From Pseudomonas sp. (GTDB lineage Bacteria > Pseudomonadota > Gammaproteobacteria > Pseudomonadales > Pseudomonadaceae): DNA of 64,000 bases. Position 1 is the first letter of the stretch; every line of letters starts with the position of its first letter. Shown piece after piece: positions 35,111-43,824 of the stretch. Where the stretch lies: assembly GCF_030683065.1 (NCBI RefSeq), contig NZ_JAUXMX010000062.1, positions 108,123-172,122 of the forward strand. Reading direction: 5' to 3'. Made by a program: the position numbers and the translations under genes. The notes beneath the pieces were generated by a model. The model ran no database searches. It was not told where the DNA came from and saw only the letters and a list, made by a program, of their open reading frames with translations.

Positions 35111-35500
35111 TTAAGGTTGGTTTTCAGCATCGGCTTCCGCGAAGGCTTCACGGGCGATACGAAAACTGTCCACGGCCGCTGGCACACCACAGTAAATACC
35201 GACCTGCAGCAGTATTTCGCGTATCTGCTCACGGCTGAGGCCGTTGCGCAAGGCTCCACGAATATGCAGCTTGAGTTCATGCGGTCGGTTGAGTGCTGAA
35301 ATCATCGCCAAGTTTATCATGCTGCGTTCTGCCAGCGACAAACCCTCCCGTCCCCAGACATGGCCCCAGCAATACTCGGTGACCAACTCCTGCAGGGGCC
35401 GGTTGAAGTCGTCGGCATTCTCGATCGATTGGTTGACGTAGGCCTCGCCCAGTACCTGAGTGCGGATCGCCAGGCCCTTGGTGTACTTGTCGTTGCTCAT
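35111..35500 (-). CDS. Carboxymuconolactone decarboxylase-like (AhpD-fold) protein
   Basis: A 129-residue all-helical protein of the CMD family, like PcaC in size (LIRGALRNG-type motif reads HIRGALRNGLSREQIREIL near 80-98). It lacks the CxxC of AhpD peroxidases (a lone C at the GIYCGVP site). It could decarboxylate a ring-cleavage intermediate; substrate unknown. It ends the six-gene catabolic operon and begins 24 bases after the ALDH. Confidence 0.82.
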   Translation of the reverse strand: MSNDKYTKGLAIRTQVLGEAYVNQSIENADDFNRPLQELVTEYCWGHVWGREGLSLAERSMINLAMISALNRPHELKLHIRGALRNGLSREQIREILLQVGIYCGVPAAVDSFRIAREAFAEADAENQP

Positions 35501-35524
35501 AATGCTCTCCTCGGGTTGCCCGAA

Positions 35525-36976
35525 CTAGAGGCCGCCCATCAGGGTGTATTTGATTTCGAGGTAGTCCTCGATGCCGTACTTGGAGCCTTCGCGGCCTAGA
35601 CCGGAGGATTTGATCCCGCCGAATGGCGCGACCTCGGTGGAGATCAGTCCTTCGTTGATCCCGACCATGCCATATTCCAGTGCTTCGCTCATGCGCCAGG
35701 CGCGGCCCAGGTCGCGGGTGTAACAGTAGGCGGCGAGGCCGTACTCAGTGTCGTTTGCCAGATGCACGGCCTCGGCTTCACTGCTGAAGCGGAAGACTGC
35801 GGCCAGCGGACCAAAGGTTTCCTCGCGAGCGACCTTCATCTCCAAGGTCAGATCGGCCAGCACAGTCGGCTGGAAGAAACCGTGACCAAGCGCATGGCGC
35901 TCGCCGCCACAGAGCAGGCGGGCGCCTTTGCTTAGAGCGTCTTGCACATGGTCTTCAACCTTGGCTACGGCGCGCTCGTTGATCAGCGGACCCTGGGTCA
36001 CGCCGGCGGCGAAGCCATCGCCGACCTGGAACGTGCTGACGCGTTCGGCGAGGCGGCTGACGAAGGCCTCATAGATGCCGTCCTGGACCAGAAAGCGATT
36101 CACGCACACACAGGTCTGACCCGCGTTGCGGTATTTGGCGATTAGCGCACCCTCGACCGCCCGTTCGAGATCTGCGTCGTCGAAAACGATGAACGGTGCG
36201 TTGCCACCGAGTTCCAGGGACACCTTCTTCAGGGTCTTGGCGCACTGCGCCATGAGCAGCTTGCCGATTGCGGTAGAGCCGGTGAACGACAGCTTGCGCA
36301 CATCTGCGCTGTCGGTCAGTGCGCCGCCGATGGCCACGGCATCACCGGTGACCACGTTGAAAATGCCCGCCGGGATGCCCGCCTGTTCGGCCAGCACGGC
36401 CATGGCCAGGGCGGAGAAAGGCGTTTCCGGGGCCGGCTTGACGATGCACGGGCAGCCGGCAGCGAGGGCCGGGCCAGCTTTGCGGGTGATCATCGCCGCA
36501 GGGAAATTCCACGGCGTGATGGCCGCGACCACGCCAATCGGCTCCTTGCTCACGATAATGCGGGCGTCGCTTTTGTGGCTGGGAATTGTATCGCCATAGA
36601 TACGTTTGGCTTCCTCGGCGAACCACTCGATAAAGCTGGCGGCGTAGAGGATTTCGCCCTTTGCTTCGCTCAGCGGTTTGCCTTGTTCCAGGGTCAGTAT
36701 CTCGGCCAGGGCATCGGCGTTTTCCAGCATCAGTGCATGCCAGCGCTTGAGGATGTTGCTGCGCTCCTTGGCGGTGCGTGCACGCCAGGCTGGCCAGGCA
36801 GCGGTCGCAGCGGCAATGGCGCGCTGGGTTTCCGCTGCGCCCATATTGGGCACCCGGCCAATACTGTCGCCATTGGCCGGGTTGAAAATTTCCTGGGTAG
36901 TTGCGTTCAGGGCTTCACACCATTGGCCGTCGATGAAGGCCTGTTGGCGGAACAGTTGCACGGCTGCTGGGGTCAT
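35525..36976 (-). CDS. Succinate-semialdehyde dehydrogenase-type ALDH
   Basis: A 483-residue aldehyde dehydrogenase of the GabD type: LELGGNAPF with the catalytic glutamate and GQTCVCVNRF with the nucleophile Cys. The Cys-x-Cys pair is typical of redox-sensitive SSADH. In the Tgn pathway TgnE oxidises succinate semialdehyde, the last step to the TCA cycle. Same operon as the hydrolase and second ALDH. Confidence 0.88.
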   Translation of the reverse strand: MTPAAVQLFRQQAFIDGQWCEALNATTQEIFNPANGDSIGRVPNMGAAETQRAIAAATAAWPAWRARTAKERSNILKRWHALMLENADALAEILTLEQGKPLSEAKGEILYAASFIEWFAEEAKRIYGDTIPSHKSDARIIVSKEPIGVVAAITPWNFPAAMITRKAGPALAAGCPCIVKPAPETPFSALAMAVLAEQAGIPAGIFNVVTGDAVAIGGALTDSADVRKLSFTGSTAIGKLLMAQCAKTLKKVSLELGGNAPFIVFDDADLERAVEGALIAKYRNAGQTCVCVNRFLVQDGIYEAFVSRLAERVSTFQVGDGFAAGVTQGPLINERAVAKVEDHVQDALSKGARLLCGGERHALGHGFFQPTVLADLTLEMKVAREETFGPLAAVFRFSSEAEAVHLANDTEYGLAAYCYTRDLGRAWRMSEALEYGMVGINEGLISTEVAPFGGIKSSGLGREGSKYGIEDYLEIKYTLMGGL

Positions 36977-37054
36977 ATAGGCTCCGGGGAAGAAAAAAAG
37001 GCCGCCTCCAAAATATATGGCAGACGGCCCAAAAGGATTGTGTGGCGCTGGTGC

Positions 37055-37540
37055 TCAGGCAAGAGTGGGCAGAGCGCCCAACTTGCCACGGTGATAGACC
37101 ATCGGCGTCATTTCGGTTTCGGGAAGAATCAGGTTCTTCACTGCGCCGACGATGATCGCGTGATCACCACCGTCATATTCGCGCCACAGTTCACACTCGA
37201 TGATCGCCGCGGCCTTGCTCAGCAGCGGGTTACCGAGCTCGCTGAGGTGCCAGTCGATGCCCTTGGCCTTGTCCTTGCCTTTACCGGCAAAGGCGTAGGC
37301 TTCGGCCGTTTGATCGGCTGACAGCAGGTGGATAGCGAACTTCTTGCTGGCGCAGAGCAGCGGGTATGAGTCCGAGGCGTAATTGGGGCAGAACAGCACC
37401 AGCGCCGGGTCAATCGACAGTGCACTGAATGCGCTAGCGGTGATGCCAACGATGCCGCCCGCTTCGTCAAGGCAGGTGATTACCGTGACTCCCGAGGGAA
37501 ATGACCCCATCACTTCTTTGTAAATGCCTGGTTCGATCAT
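37055..37540 (-). CDS. FMN reductase partner protein, copy 2
   Basis: A 161-residue split-barrel flavin reductase closely similar to the copy at 23805-24290 (GSFPSGVTVIT opening). It lies between the two aldehyde dehydrogenases in the main operon. Both copies could feed the single LLM monooxygenase. Confidence 0.86.
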   Translation of the reverse strand: MIEPGIYKEVMGSFPSGVTVITCLDEAGGIVGITASAFSALSIDPALVLFCPNYASDSYPLLCASKKFAIHLLSADQTAEAYAFAGKGKDKAKGIDWHLSELGNPLLSKAAAIIECELWREYDGGDHAIIVGAVKNLILPETEMTPMVYHRGKLGALPTLA

Positions 37541-37574
37541 CTTTGCTACCTCTGAAATTCTCGTAGTGAGCGTC

Positions 37575-39056
37575 TCAACGCATTACGAAGGGGTCGGCCA
37601 TCGGCGTTTGGGACAGATTGATCCACACGGTTTTCTGTTCGGTGTAGGCGAGGACTGAGTCGATGCCGCTCTCGCGCCCGTAGCCACTGTTCTTGAAGCC
37701 GCCGATAGGCGCCATGGCCGAGACGGCCCGGTAGGTGTTGACCCAGATAATGCCCGAGCGTACATCGCGAGCCAGACGATGGGCGCGACCGAGATCGCGG
37801 GTCCAGATGCCGGCGGCGAGGCCGAACTGCGAGTCGTTGGCCATGGCCAGGGCGTCGGCTTCATCCTTGAAACGGATTACCGAGGCGACCGGGCCGAAGA
37901 CTTCTTCCTGCATGATTTTCATCGAGTTGCTGTCGCACTCGAACAGGGTTGGCTCGTAGTACCAGCCGTTACCGTCGATTTCCGGACGCTTGCCGCCCAG
38001 GCGCAATTTCGCCCCTTCGGCCAGGGCGTCGGCGACCAGGCCTTCGACCACGGCCAGTTGCTGGGCGGTGGCCATGGGGCCCATCTCGCTGCTGTCATCT
38101 TGCGGGTTGCCGATGCGGATGCGCTTGGCTCGTTCGACCAGGCGCTCGACGAATTCGTCATAGATTTCGTCTTGCACCAGGAGGCGCGAGCCGGAGACGC
38201 AACTCTGACCCGATGCGGCATAGATGCCGGCGATCGCGCCATTGATCGCGCTGTCCAGATCGGCATCAGCGAAGATGATGTTCGGCGATTTGCCACCCAG
38301 CTCCAGCGACAGCTTGGCGAAGTTCTCGGCGCTGCTGCGCACCACGTGGCGGGCGGTGGCAGCGCCGCCGGTGAAGGCGATCTTGCGCACCAGCGGGTGG
38401 CGGGTCAGGGCGGCGCCGGTGCTGGCGCCGTAACCGGTGATCACGTTGACCACGCCCGGCGGGATGCCAGCTTCCAGAGCCAAGCGAGCCAGTTCGAGGA
38501 TGGTTGCCGAGGCGTGCTCGGAAGGCTTGATGACAATAGTGTTGCCGGCAGCCAAGGCGGGTGCCAGCTTGATTGCGGTGAGGTACAGCGGGCTGTTCCA
38601 GGGAATGATCGCCGCCACGACGCCCAGCGGCTCATGCACGGTGTAGCCAAACAGGTCCGTCTTATCCAGCGGCAGGGTGCCGCCTTCGAGTTTGTCGGCC
38701 AGGCCGGCGGTGTAATAGAAGAACTCCGGCAGGTAGCTGACCTGGCCGCGGGTTTCGCGGATCAGCTTGCCATTGTCGCGGCTCTCCAGTTGCGCCAGTT
38801 GTTCCTTGTTCTCTGCGATCAGGTCGCCCAGGCGGCGCAGCAACTTGCCTCGTGCGGTGGCCGTCAGGTTGCGCCAGGCCGGACCTTCGAACGCATGCTG
38901 CGCCGCTTGTACTGCCTGCTCCACGTCGGCTTCGTCGGCATCGGGCAATTCCGCCCACGGCTCTGCGAGTGCCGGGTTGAGGCTTTGGAAGGTCTTGCCG
39001 GATCGGGCATCGACCCACTGGCCGTCGATGCACATCTGAAAACGGGTGAGTGTCAT
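37575..39056 (-). CDS. Aldehyde dehydrogenase (TgnC-like role)
   Basis: A 493-residue aldehyde dehydrogenase with LELGGKSPN and GQSCVSGSR active-site motifs. It resembles betaine/hydroxymuconic-semialdehyde-type enzymes more than GabD. In the trigonelline pathway TgnC oxidises the hydroxybutyrolactone-type product of ring opening; that step is the proposed role. Its start overlaps the stop of the upstream hydrolase by four bases. Confidence 0.85.
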   Translation of the reverse strand: MTLTRFQMCIDGQWVDARSGKTFQSLNPALAEPWAELPDADEADVEQAVQAAQHAFEGPAWRNLTATARGKLLRRLGDLIAENKEQLAQLESRDNGKLIRETRGQVSYLPEFFYYTAGLADKLEGGTLPLDKTDLFGYTVHEPLGVVAAIIPWNSPLYLTAIKLAPALAAGNTIVIKPSEHASATILELARLALEAGIPPGVVNVITGYGASTGAALTRHPLVRKIAFTGGAATARHVVRSSAENFAKLSLELGGKSPNIIFADADLDSAINGAIAGIYAASGQSCVSGSRLLVQDEIYDEFVERLVERAKRIRIGNPQDDSSEMGPMATAQQLAVVEGLVADALAEGAKLRLGGKRPEIDGNGWYYEPTLFECDSNSMKIMQEEVFGPVASVIRFKDEADALAMANDSQFGLAAGIWTRDLGRAHRLARDVRSGIIWVNTYRAVSAMAPIGGFKNSGYGRESGIDSVLAYTEQKTVWINLSQTPMADPFVMR

Positions 39057-39886
39057 GCAACGATCCCCTGTGTTGGGTTCTGTGAGGTCTGGGTCTGCTT
39101 GAGGAAGTCGAGCAGCACCTGATTGACCAGACGCGGCGACTCCACGGGCATCATATGGCGCTGTTCCGCGAGCACCGCAACTTGCGCGCCGGGAATTCGC
39201 GCGGCCAGTTCTCTGGCCATCTGTGGCGTAGAGCCCGGGTCCAGCTCGCCGGTAGCGATCAGGGTTGGCGCGTGGACGCTACCCAGTTCATCCGCCAGAT
39301 ACATGTCCTGGGTGGCGAACAACTCATAGGTGGTCAAGTAGCCTTGCGGATCGTTGCTGGCCAGGGTCTGGCGCAGCGCGGCGATCTGTGCGGGGTTGGC
39401 AGCCTGGTATTCACGGCTGAACCAGCGTGAGAGGGCTGCGTCGGCATTGGCATTAGGGCCGTACTGGGCAACCTGGCGGGTCCGTTCGATCACCCCGGCA
39501 CTTTGTTCGGGATTGCGGTTGAACACGCTGTTCAGCACGACCAGACCTTGCAGGCGCTGGGGGTAGCGCAGAGCGAATGCCCGCGCCACCAGGCCACCCA
39601 TCGAGAAGCCGATAATAGTGGCTTGCGGCAGTTGCAAGTGGTCGAGCAGCTCGCGTAACTGCTCGGCATAGCCGAGCAAGTCAGTACCCGGCGCTGGGCG
39701 CTGACTGGCGCCGTGGCCGAGCATGTCGTAGGCGATGACCCGGTAGTGCGGTGCAAGGCCGACGATCTGGCCGCCCCACATTTCTTTGTTCAGGCCGACG
39801 CCGTGAATCAGGACCACAGGCTGGCCCTGCCCGGTCGCCAGATAACTGGTGCCGGCGGGGGTGCGTTCAGCGGTGAATAGCATCAT
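39053..39886 (-). CDS. Alpha/beta hydrolase (TgnD-like role)
   Basis: A 277-residue alpha/beta hydrolase: oxyanion motif IHGVGLNKEMW, nucleophile elbow GFSMGG and late histidine in EQRHMMP. ATG 39886 follows AGGAGC. TgnD-type enzymes hydrolyse the enamide formed from the ring, releasing methylamine, formate and succinate semialdehyde. The same reaction type is inferred from its place between AA_synth and ALDH genes. Confidence 0.84.
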   Translation of the reverse strand: MMLFTAERTPAGTSYLATGQGQPVVLIHGVGLNKEMWGGQIVGLAPHYRVIAYDMLGHGASQRPAPGTDLLGYAEQLRELLDHLQLPQATIIGFSMGGLVARAFALRYPQRLQGLVVLNSVFNRNPEQSAGVIERTRQVAQYGPNANADAALSRWFSREYQAANPAQIAALRQTLASNDPQGYLTTYELFATQDMYLADELGSVHAPTLIATGELDPGSTPQMARELAARIPGAQVAVLAEQRHMMPVESPRLVNQVLLDFLKQTQTSQNPTQGIVA

Positions 39887-39911
39887 GGCTTGCTCCTGCA
39901 CTGACCCAGGT

Positions 39912-40502
39912 TTACTGCGCTTGCTCGGCGGCCAGTTCTTCCAGATCGATGTAGCGATTGCCGATACGCGGATGCAGGCGGCCACCGTTAGCAGCGCCCA
40001 GGACCACGATGATTTCGTCAGCCCGCGGAGCGTCTTCGATCTGCATTTCCAGGGTGATGTAATGCGAGCGCAGGCCTTCGTCATCCTTGTGCATCATAGG
40101 AATCTGGATCGAGGTGCCAGGGCCGCCGCGCTTGTTGGTGAAGCTCAAGTAGCTTTTGGCATCCACCGCCTGGCGGTAGTGGTTGCCGAAGCGCAGGGTG
40201 TGGATAACCGCCGATGCGTGTTCGATCTCACCGTCGGCGCCGACTACGGCGGCTTTGCCATAGGCTTCGATTTTTTCGGCACCGCCAATGCTGTCGAGCA
40301 GGCGCTTGACCATCAACTCGCCCAGCTCGGAGCAATTGGCCTTGATTTCCGGCTTCAGGTCTTCGATAAAACCACGGCCAAGCCAAGGGTTCTTCATTAC
40401 AACGGCAAGGCCCACCATGGTCACGGGTTTATCAGTCGCTTTGCCACCTTCGATAAAGGTTTCTTCTGCGTAGCTGACGATTTTACGAATTTCGAAACTC
40501 AT
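39912..40502 (-). CDS. AA_synth (DUF1185) family protein
   Basis: A 196-residue protein of the AA_synth/DUF1185 family (PF06684), whose known structures have a chorismate-mutase-like trimeric fold and no proven activity. Starts MSFEIRKIVSYAEETF at 40502 after aggag. It is the first gene of the six-gene operon, directly behind operator site 6, which implies an important role, perhaps hydrolysis or isomerisation of a ring-cleavage product. Confidence 0.8.
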   Translation of the reverse strand: MSFEIRKIVSYAEETFIEGGKATDKPVTMVGLAVVMKNPWLGRGFIEDLKPEIKANCSELGELMVKRLLDSIGGAEKIEAYGKAAVVGADGEIEHASAVIHTLRFGNHYRQAVDAKSYLSFTNKRGGPGTSIQIPMMHKDDEGLRSHYITLEMQIEDAPRADEIIVVLGAANGGRLHPRIGNRYIDLEELAAEQAQ

Positions 40503-40550
40503 GAGGTTCTCCTGGATAAATGAGGCGGTTTGAAGCGCATCGTGCTGGTC

Positions 40551-40576
40551 TCGTATCATGGTATACCATAATACGA
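40551..40576. promoter_or_regulatory. Shared island operator, site 6 (extended palindrome)
   Basis: ATGGTATACCAT at 40558-40569 is flanked by TCGTAT on the left and ATACGA on the right, making a nearly perfect 26-base palindrome. This is the best copy and lies about 50 bases upstream of the main operon's first gene. Confidence 0.8.
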
Positions 40577-40694
40577 TTGTTGCAAGTCAAGCGTTCAGAT
40601 AGTGCCGCTGATCAGCCCGCAGCCAATGGTTGTTGGCCTGGGTCAGTTTCCCCGGGGGCAGAAGCGAGCAAGTTTTGCTTTCGATTTTAGGTTT

Positions 40695-40706
40695 ATGGTA
40701 TACCGT
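40695..40706. promoter_or_regulatory. Shared island operator, site 7
   Basis: ATGGTATACCGT followed by aataca, about 180 bases upstream of the BCCT start. One base departs from the consensus. Confidence 0.65.
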
Positions 40707-40882
40707 AATACAAGCGAGCACTCCTGCTCACTTCTAAAGTTCTGTGCGCGGCTTTAGGTCTCGATTGGCTGCTTACGAGCGTTGTCGTTGCAGTGCCACA
40801 CGTGACAGGCAGGAGCGGGGTTTCCGGCGTTCGCGACAAACACTCAGCTATGTCCCATACAAAAATAAGGAGGAGGGCGCTC

Positions 40883-42454
40883 GTGAGCGAACATCCTATG
40901 CAAGACCCCCATCGCCTATTTGCAGGCGTAAACCCAACGATGGCCATCTCATCCCTGGCAATGGTGCTGGTCTTTGTGCTGTTCACGGTGATCTATGGTG
41001 AGCTGGCTAATAGTCTCTATACCGGCATCAAGCAGTGGATCGAGAGTTCCCTGGGCTGGTATTACGTTGCAGTGGTCAGCATCGTGCTGTTCTTCACTTT
41101 CTGGGTCGGTCTGAGTCGCTTCGGCAATTTGCGCCTGGGGCGCGACGACGAGCGTCCGGAATTCAGCAATTTCTCCTGGTTCGCCATGCTGTTCAGCGCA
41201 GCGGTTGGTACTGGTCTGCTGTTCTGGAGCATCGCCGAGCCATTGATGCACATGCAGGGCAACCCCTTCATGGACATGGCCGGGGTCGCCGCCAATACCC
41301 CGGAAGCAGCGCAGATCGCCTTGCGCGTGACGCTGTTTCACTGGGGGCTGCACGGCTGGTGCATCTACATCATTGTTGGCCTGATCCTGGCCTATTTCGC
41401 CTACAGGCACGATCTGCCGCTGACCGTTCGTTCAGCGTTGTATCCGCTGATCGGTGAGCGCATCTACGGCCCGATTGGCCATGCGGTCGACTTGCTGGCG
41501 ATCTTCAGCACCCTGTTCGGTACTGCAACCACCCTCGGGCTGGGCGTAGCGCAGATGAATGCCGGGTTGAATTACATGTTTGGTATCGAGGTATCCACCA
41601 CCAACCAGTTAATCCTGATCTCCGCAACTGCAGTGATCGCCACCCTGTCGGCGGTCTCCGGGGTGCGCAAGGGCATTCTCTGGCTCAGTGAGTGGAATAT
41701 CCGCCTGAGCAGCATCCTCTTTCTGTTTCTCCTGCTGGCCGGACCGACCGTGTTCCTTCTAGGTCTATATGCCTCCAGCCTGGGCGACTACATTGCCAAT
41801 TTCATCCCGATGGGCATGTGGACCGACTCCAATCCTGAGCGGCAGTGGCAGGGCTGGTGGACCATCTTTTATTGGGGCTGGTGGTTGTCTTGGGGGCCGT
41901 TCGTGGGCATGTTCATCGCGCGCATCTCGCGCGGCCGCACTGTGCGCCAAGTAGTACTGGGCGGCATGCTCGCCGCAACGTTGGGCGCGTTTCTGTGGAT
42001 CGTGATCATGGGCGGTACGGGTATTTATCTGCAGTTAGCCGGCAGCATCGACCTCAGTGCCGTTGCCAACACCGATGTGACTATGGTGCTGTACAAGACC
42101 ATCGAAGGCCTGAATGTGTCGTGGGCGACTATGACCATGGCCGGTTTGGCGACCCTGATGATAGTTAGTTGGTTCGTCACGTCGGCCGACTCGGCGACGC
42201 TGGTGATCTGCACTATTTTGTCCATGGGCAACCAGAATCCGCCGCAACGCTTCCGCATCATCTGGGGCCTGGGTCTGGGCGCTCTAGCCGGTGTGTTGCT
42301 GTTGGCTGGCGGACTGCAGGGGTTGCAGGCGGCCACTATCGCCGCGGCGCTGCCGTTCTCCGTGGTACTGCTGGTGATGTGCTACAGCCTGGTGAAGGCA
42401 CTGCATCAGGAAGAGGGCGCGACACTCTCCGCTCGCGCTCCCCAGGGGGTCTGA
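40883..42454 (+). CDS. BCCT-family betaine/quaternary ammonium transporter
   Basis: A 523-residue, twelve-helix betaine-choline-carnitine transporter. The substrate-site helix carries WGWWLSWGPFVGMF, with the tryptophans that bind quaternary nitrogen by cation-pi contacts. GTG 40883 is chosen because a perfect AAGGAGG stands nine bases before it; the in-frame ATG further up has no such site. It suits uptake of a zwitterion such as trigonelline, homarine or glycine betaine. It is divergent from the catabolic operon and has its own operator. Confidence 0.9.
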   Translation: MSEHPMQDPHRLFAGVNPTMAISSLAMVLVFVLFTVIYGELANSLYTGIKQWIESSLGWYYVAVVSIVLFFTFWVGLSRFGNLRLGRDDERPEFSNFSWFAMLFSAAVGTGLLFWSIAEPLMHMQGNPFMDMAGVAANTPEAAQIALRVTLFHWGLHGWCIYIIVGLILAYFAYRHDLPLTVRSALYPLIGERIYGPIGHAVDLLAIFSTLFGTATTLGLGVAQMNAGLNYMFGIEVSTTNQLILISATAVIATLSAVSGVRKGILWLSEWNIRLSSILFLFLLLAGPTVFLLGLYASSLGDYIANFIPMGMWTDSNPERQWQGWWTIFYWGWWLSWGPFVGMFIARISRGRTVRQVVLGGMLAATLGAFLWIVIMGGTGIYLQLAGSIDLSAVANTDVTMVLYKTIEGLNVSWATMTMAGLATLMIVSWFVTSADSATLVICTILSMGNQNPPQRFRIIWGLGLGALAGVLLLAGGLQGLQAATIAAALPFSVVLLVMCYSLVKALHQEEGATLSARAPQGV

Positions 42455-42806
42455 GTAGTTATGTGATCTACCGTCAGGTGGCCCATCCTGGATGGCGCAG
42501 GTAGGTACTTGCTGATCATATCGCCCCGCTTTGCCGCAATGCTGTTCACTTAAGCCAAGTGAGCAGCATTTTTTTGTAGCCCGGATGAAATCCGGGGGAA
42601 GTCTGGCGCTTGATAATCGCTCCCGGATTGCATCCGGGCTACGGGTGGGTGCATGGCTACGACAGGCGCCCAGAGATGGCCGCTTAAGTGAACAGCATGG
42701 CTACATGTCGGGGCTTTTTTGGTCTTGCGATTTGGTTTATGACGCTGGCATGGGGCTACGGATTGAGCGCGGTAGTACCGACTGCCGCGATCCAGCGTCT
42801 GGACGA
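42455..42806. other. Intergenic region occupied by the dispersed repeat element
   Basis: These 352 bases between the convergent BCCT and cysZ genes are mostly the 160-base inverted-end element at 42539-42698. No gene was seen. Confidence 0.6.
42539..42698. mobile_element. MITE-like element with 16-bp perfect inverted ends, copy 2
   Basis: The ends atgctgttcacttaag and cttaagtgaacagcat are perfect 16-base inverted repeats bounding 160 bases. Inside lies the gtagcccggat...atccgggctac hairpin shared with copies 1 and 3. No open frame fits. Size, inverted ends and dispersal fit a non-autonomous element mobilised by a transposase elsewhere. No target duplication was recognised. Confidence 0.7.
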
Positions 42807-43559
42807 TTAATGTGGCGTGGTGACGGCTCGATCGCCACCTTCGCGCACCCAGAACAGCGTGGCGCCGGCCACCGCTGCCGGCATCATCAGGATGTTGACG
42901 AAGGGGATCAGCAGTACCGCATAGGTGATGCCGCCGAAACCCAGGGACTGCCAGCGTTTCTCACGCAGCCAGGCAAGCATGTCCTGCCAGCTCATCTTGT
43001 TGTTGTCGGCGGGGTAGTCGATGTATTGGATGGCCATCATCCATACGCCGAATAGCAGCCACAACGGCGCGGCGATCAGGTTGACCACCGGGATGAAGGT
43101 CAGGATCAGCAAGCCAATGGCCCGCGGCAGGAAGTACCCCAGCTTGCGCATTTCGCGGCCCAGGGTGCGCGGCACCATGGCCGCTAATTCGGCCCAGCTG
43201 AACGGCGGGAACGTGTCTTCGCCGCGCACCACCACCTCGACCTTCTCGGCGAGAAAGCCGTTGAACGGTGCCGCGATGATGTTGGCCAGCATGGTGAAGG
43301 TGAAGAACACCATCAGCAGCACTAGCACCACGAACAGTGGCCAGAGGATGTATTCGAGAAAGCTCAGCCAGTTCGGCAGGCTTGGCATGAACGCATCGAC
43401 CCAGCCGCCGAACTGCTGCATTGCAAAGCCGACCAGAGCAACGAAGAGAATCAGGTTGATCGCCAATGGCAACAGCACGAATAGCCGCAAACCAGGGCTA
43501 AGCACCAGTTTCAGGCCTTCGCTGAGGTATTGCGGGCCGGACAGCACAGGAGCAGGCAT
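42807..43559 (-). CDS. cysZ: Sulfate transporter CysZ
   Basis: A 250-residue membrane protein of the CysZ/EI24 family with several hydrophobic helices and the conserved ANIIAAPFNGFLAEKVE segment. CysZ imports sulfate for cysteine synthesis. It is divergent from trxB, the usual Pseudomonas arrangement. Confidence 0.9.
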   Translation of the reverse strand: MPAPVLSGPQYLSEGLKLVLSPGLRLFVLLPLAINLILFVALVGFAMQQFGGWVDAFMPSLPNWLSFLEYILWPLFVVLVLLMVFFTFTMLANIIAAPFNGFLAEKVEVVVRGEDTFPPFSWAELAAMVPRTLGREMRKLGYFLPRAIGLLILTFIPVVNLIAAPLWLLFGVWMMAIQYIDYPADNNKMSWQDMLAWLREKRWQSLGFGGITYAVLLIPFVNILMMPAAVAGATLFWVREGGDRAVTTPH

Positions 43560-43824
43560 TAAGGTTCTCCACGAGGTAAAAGTCGCGCCGACCTTAACGG
43601 CTTTGTTAGGCCGGGGAAAGACTGTTGCTGTCGCTCAACGTGTCATAGGCATTGGCTATGCGTGGAATTGGTAAAGGGTATTTCCTCGGTTGCCCGCAGG
43701 TGCGTAGCCTGCTCAGCAGTTCAACGATTGATCAAGTTTTGGGCTGGCTGCCCGCGGCACTGTTGAAGTGCTTGGCCAGTCCCTCTTTTTATGCGCCCGG
43801 CTCAGTGCCTGGCAGGAGTCTTTT

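Larger units (their letters stand above)
40503..40882. other. Divergent promoter region between the catabolic operon and the BCCT transporter
   Basis: These 380 bases carry operator sites 6 and 7, one close to each divergent unit. No gene was seen. Confidence 0.6.

Noticed and set aside
37779..39122. 447-codon plus-strand frame opposite the aldehyde dehydrogenase
   Set aside because: Antisense to intact catalytic motifs of the ALDH.
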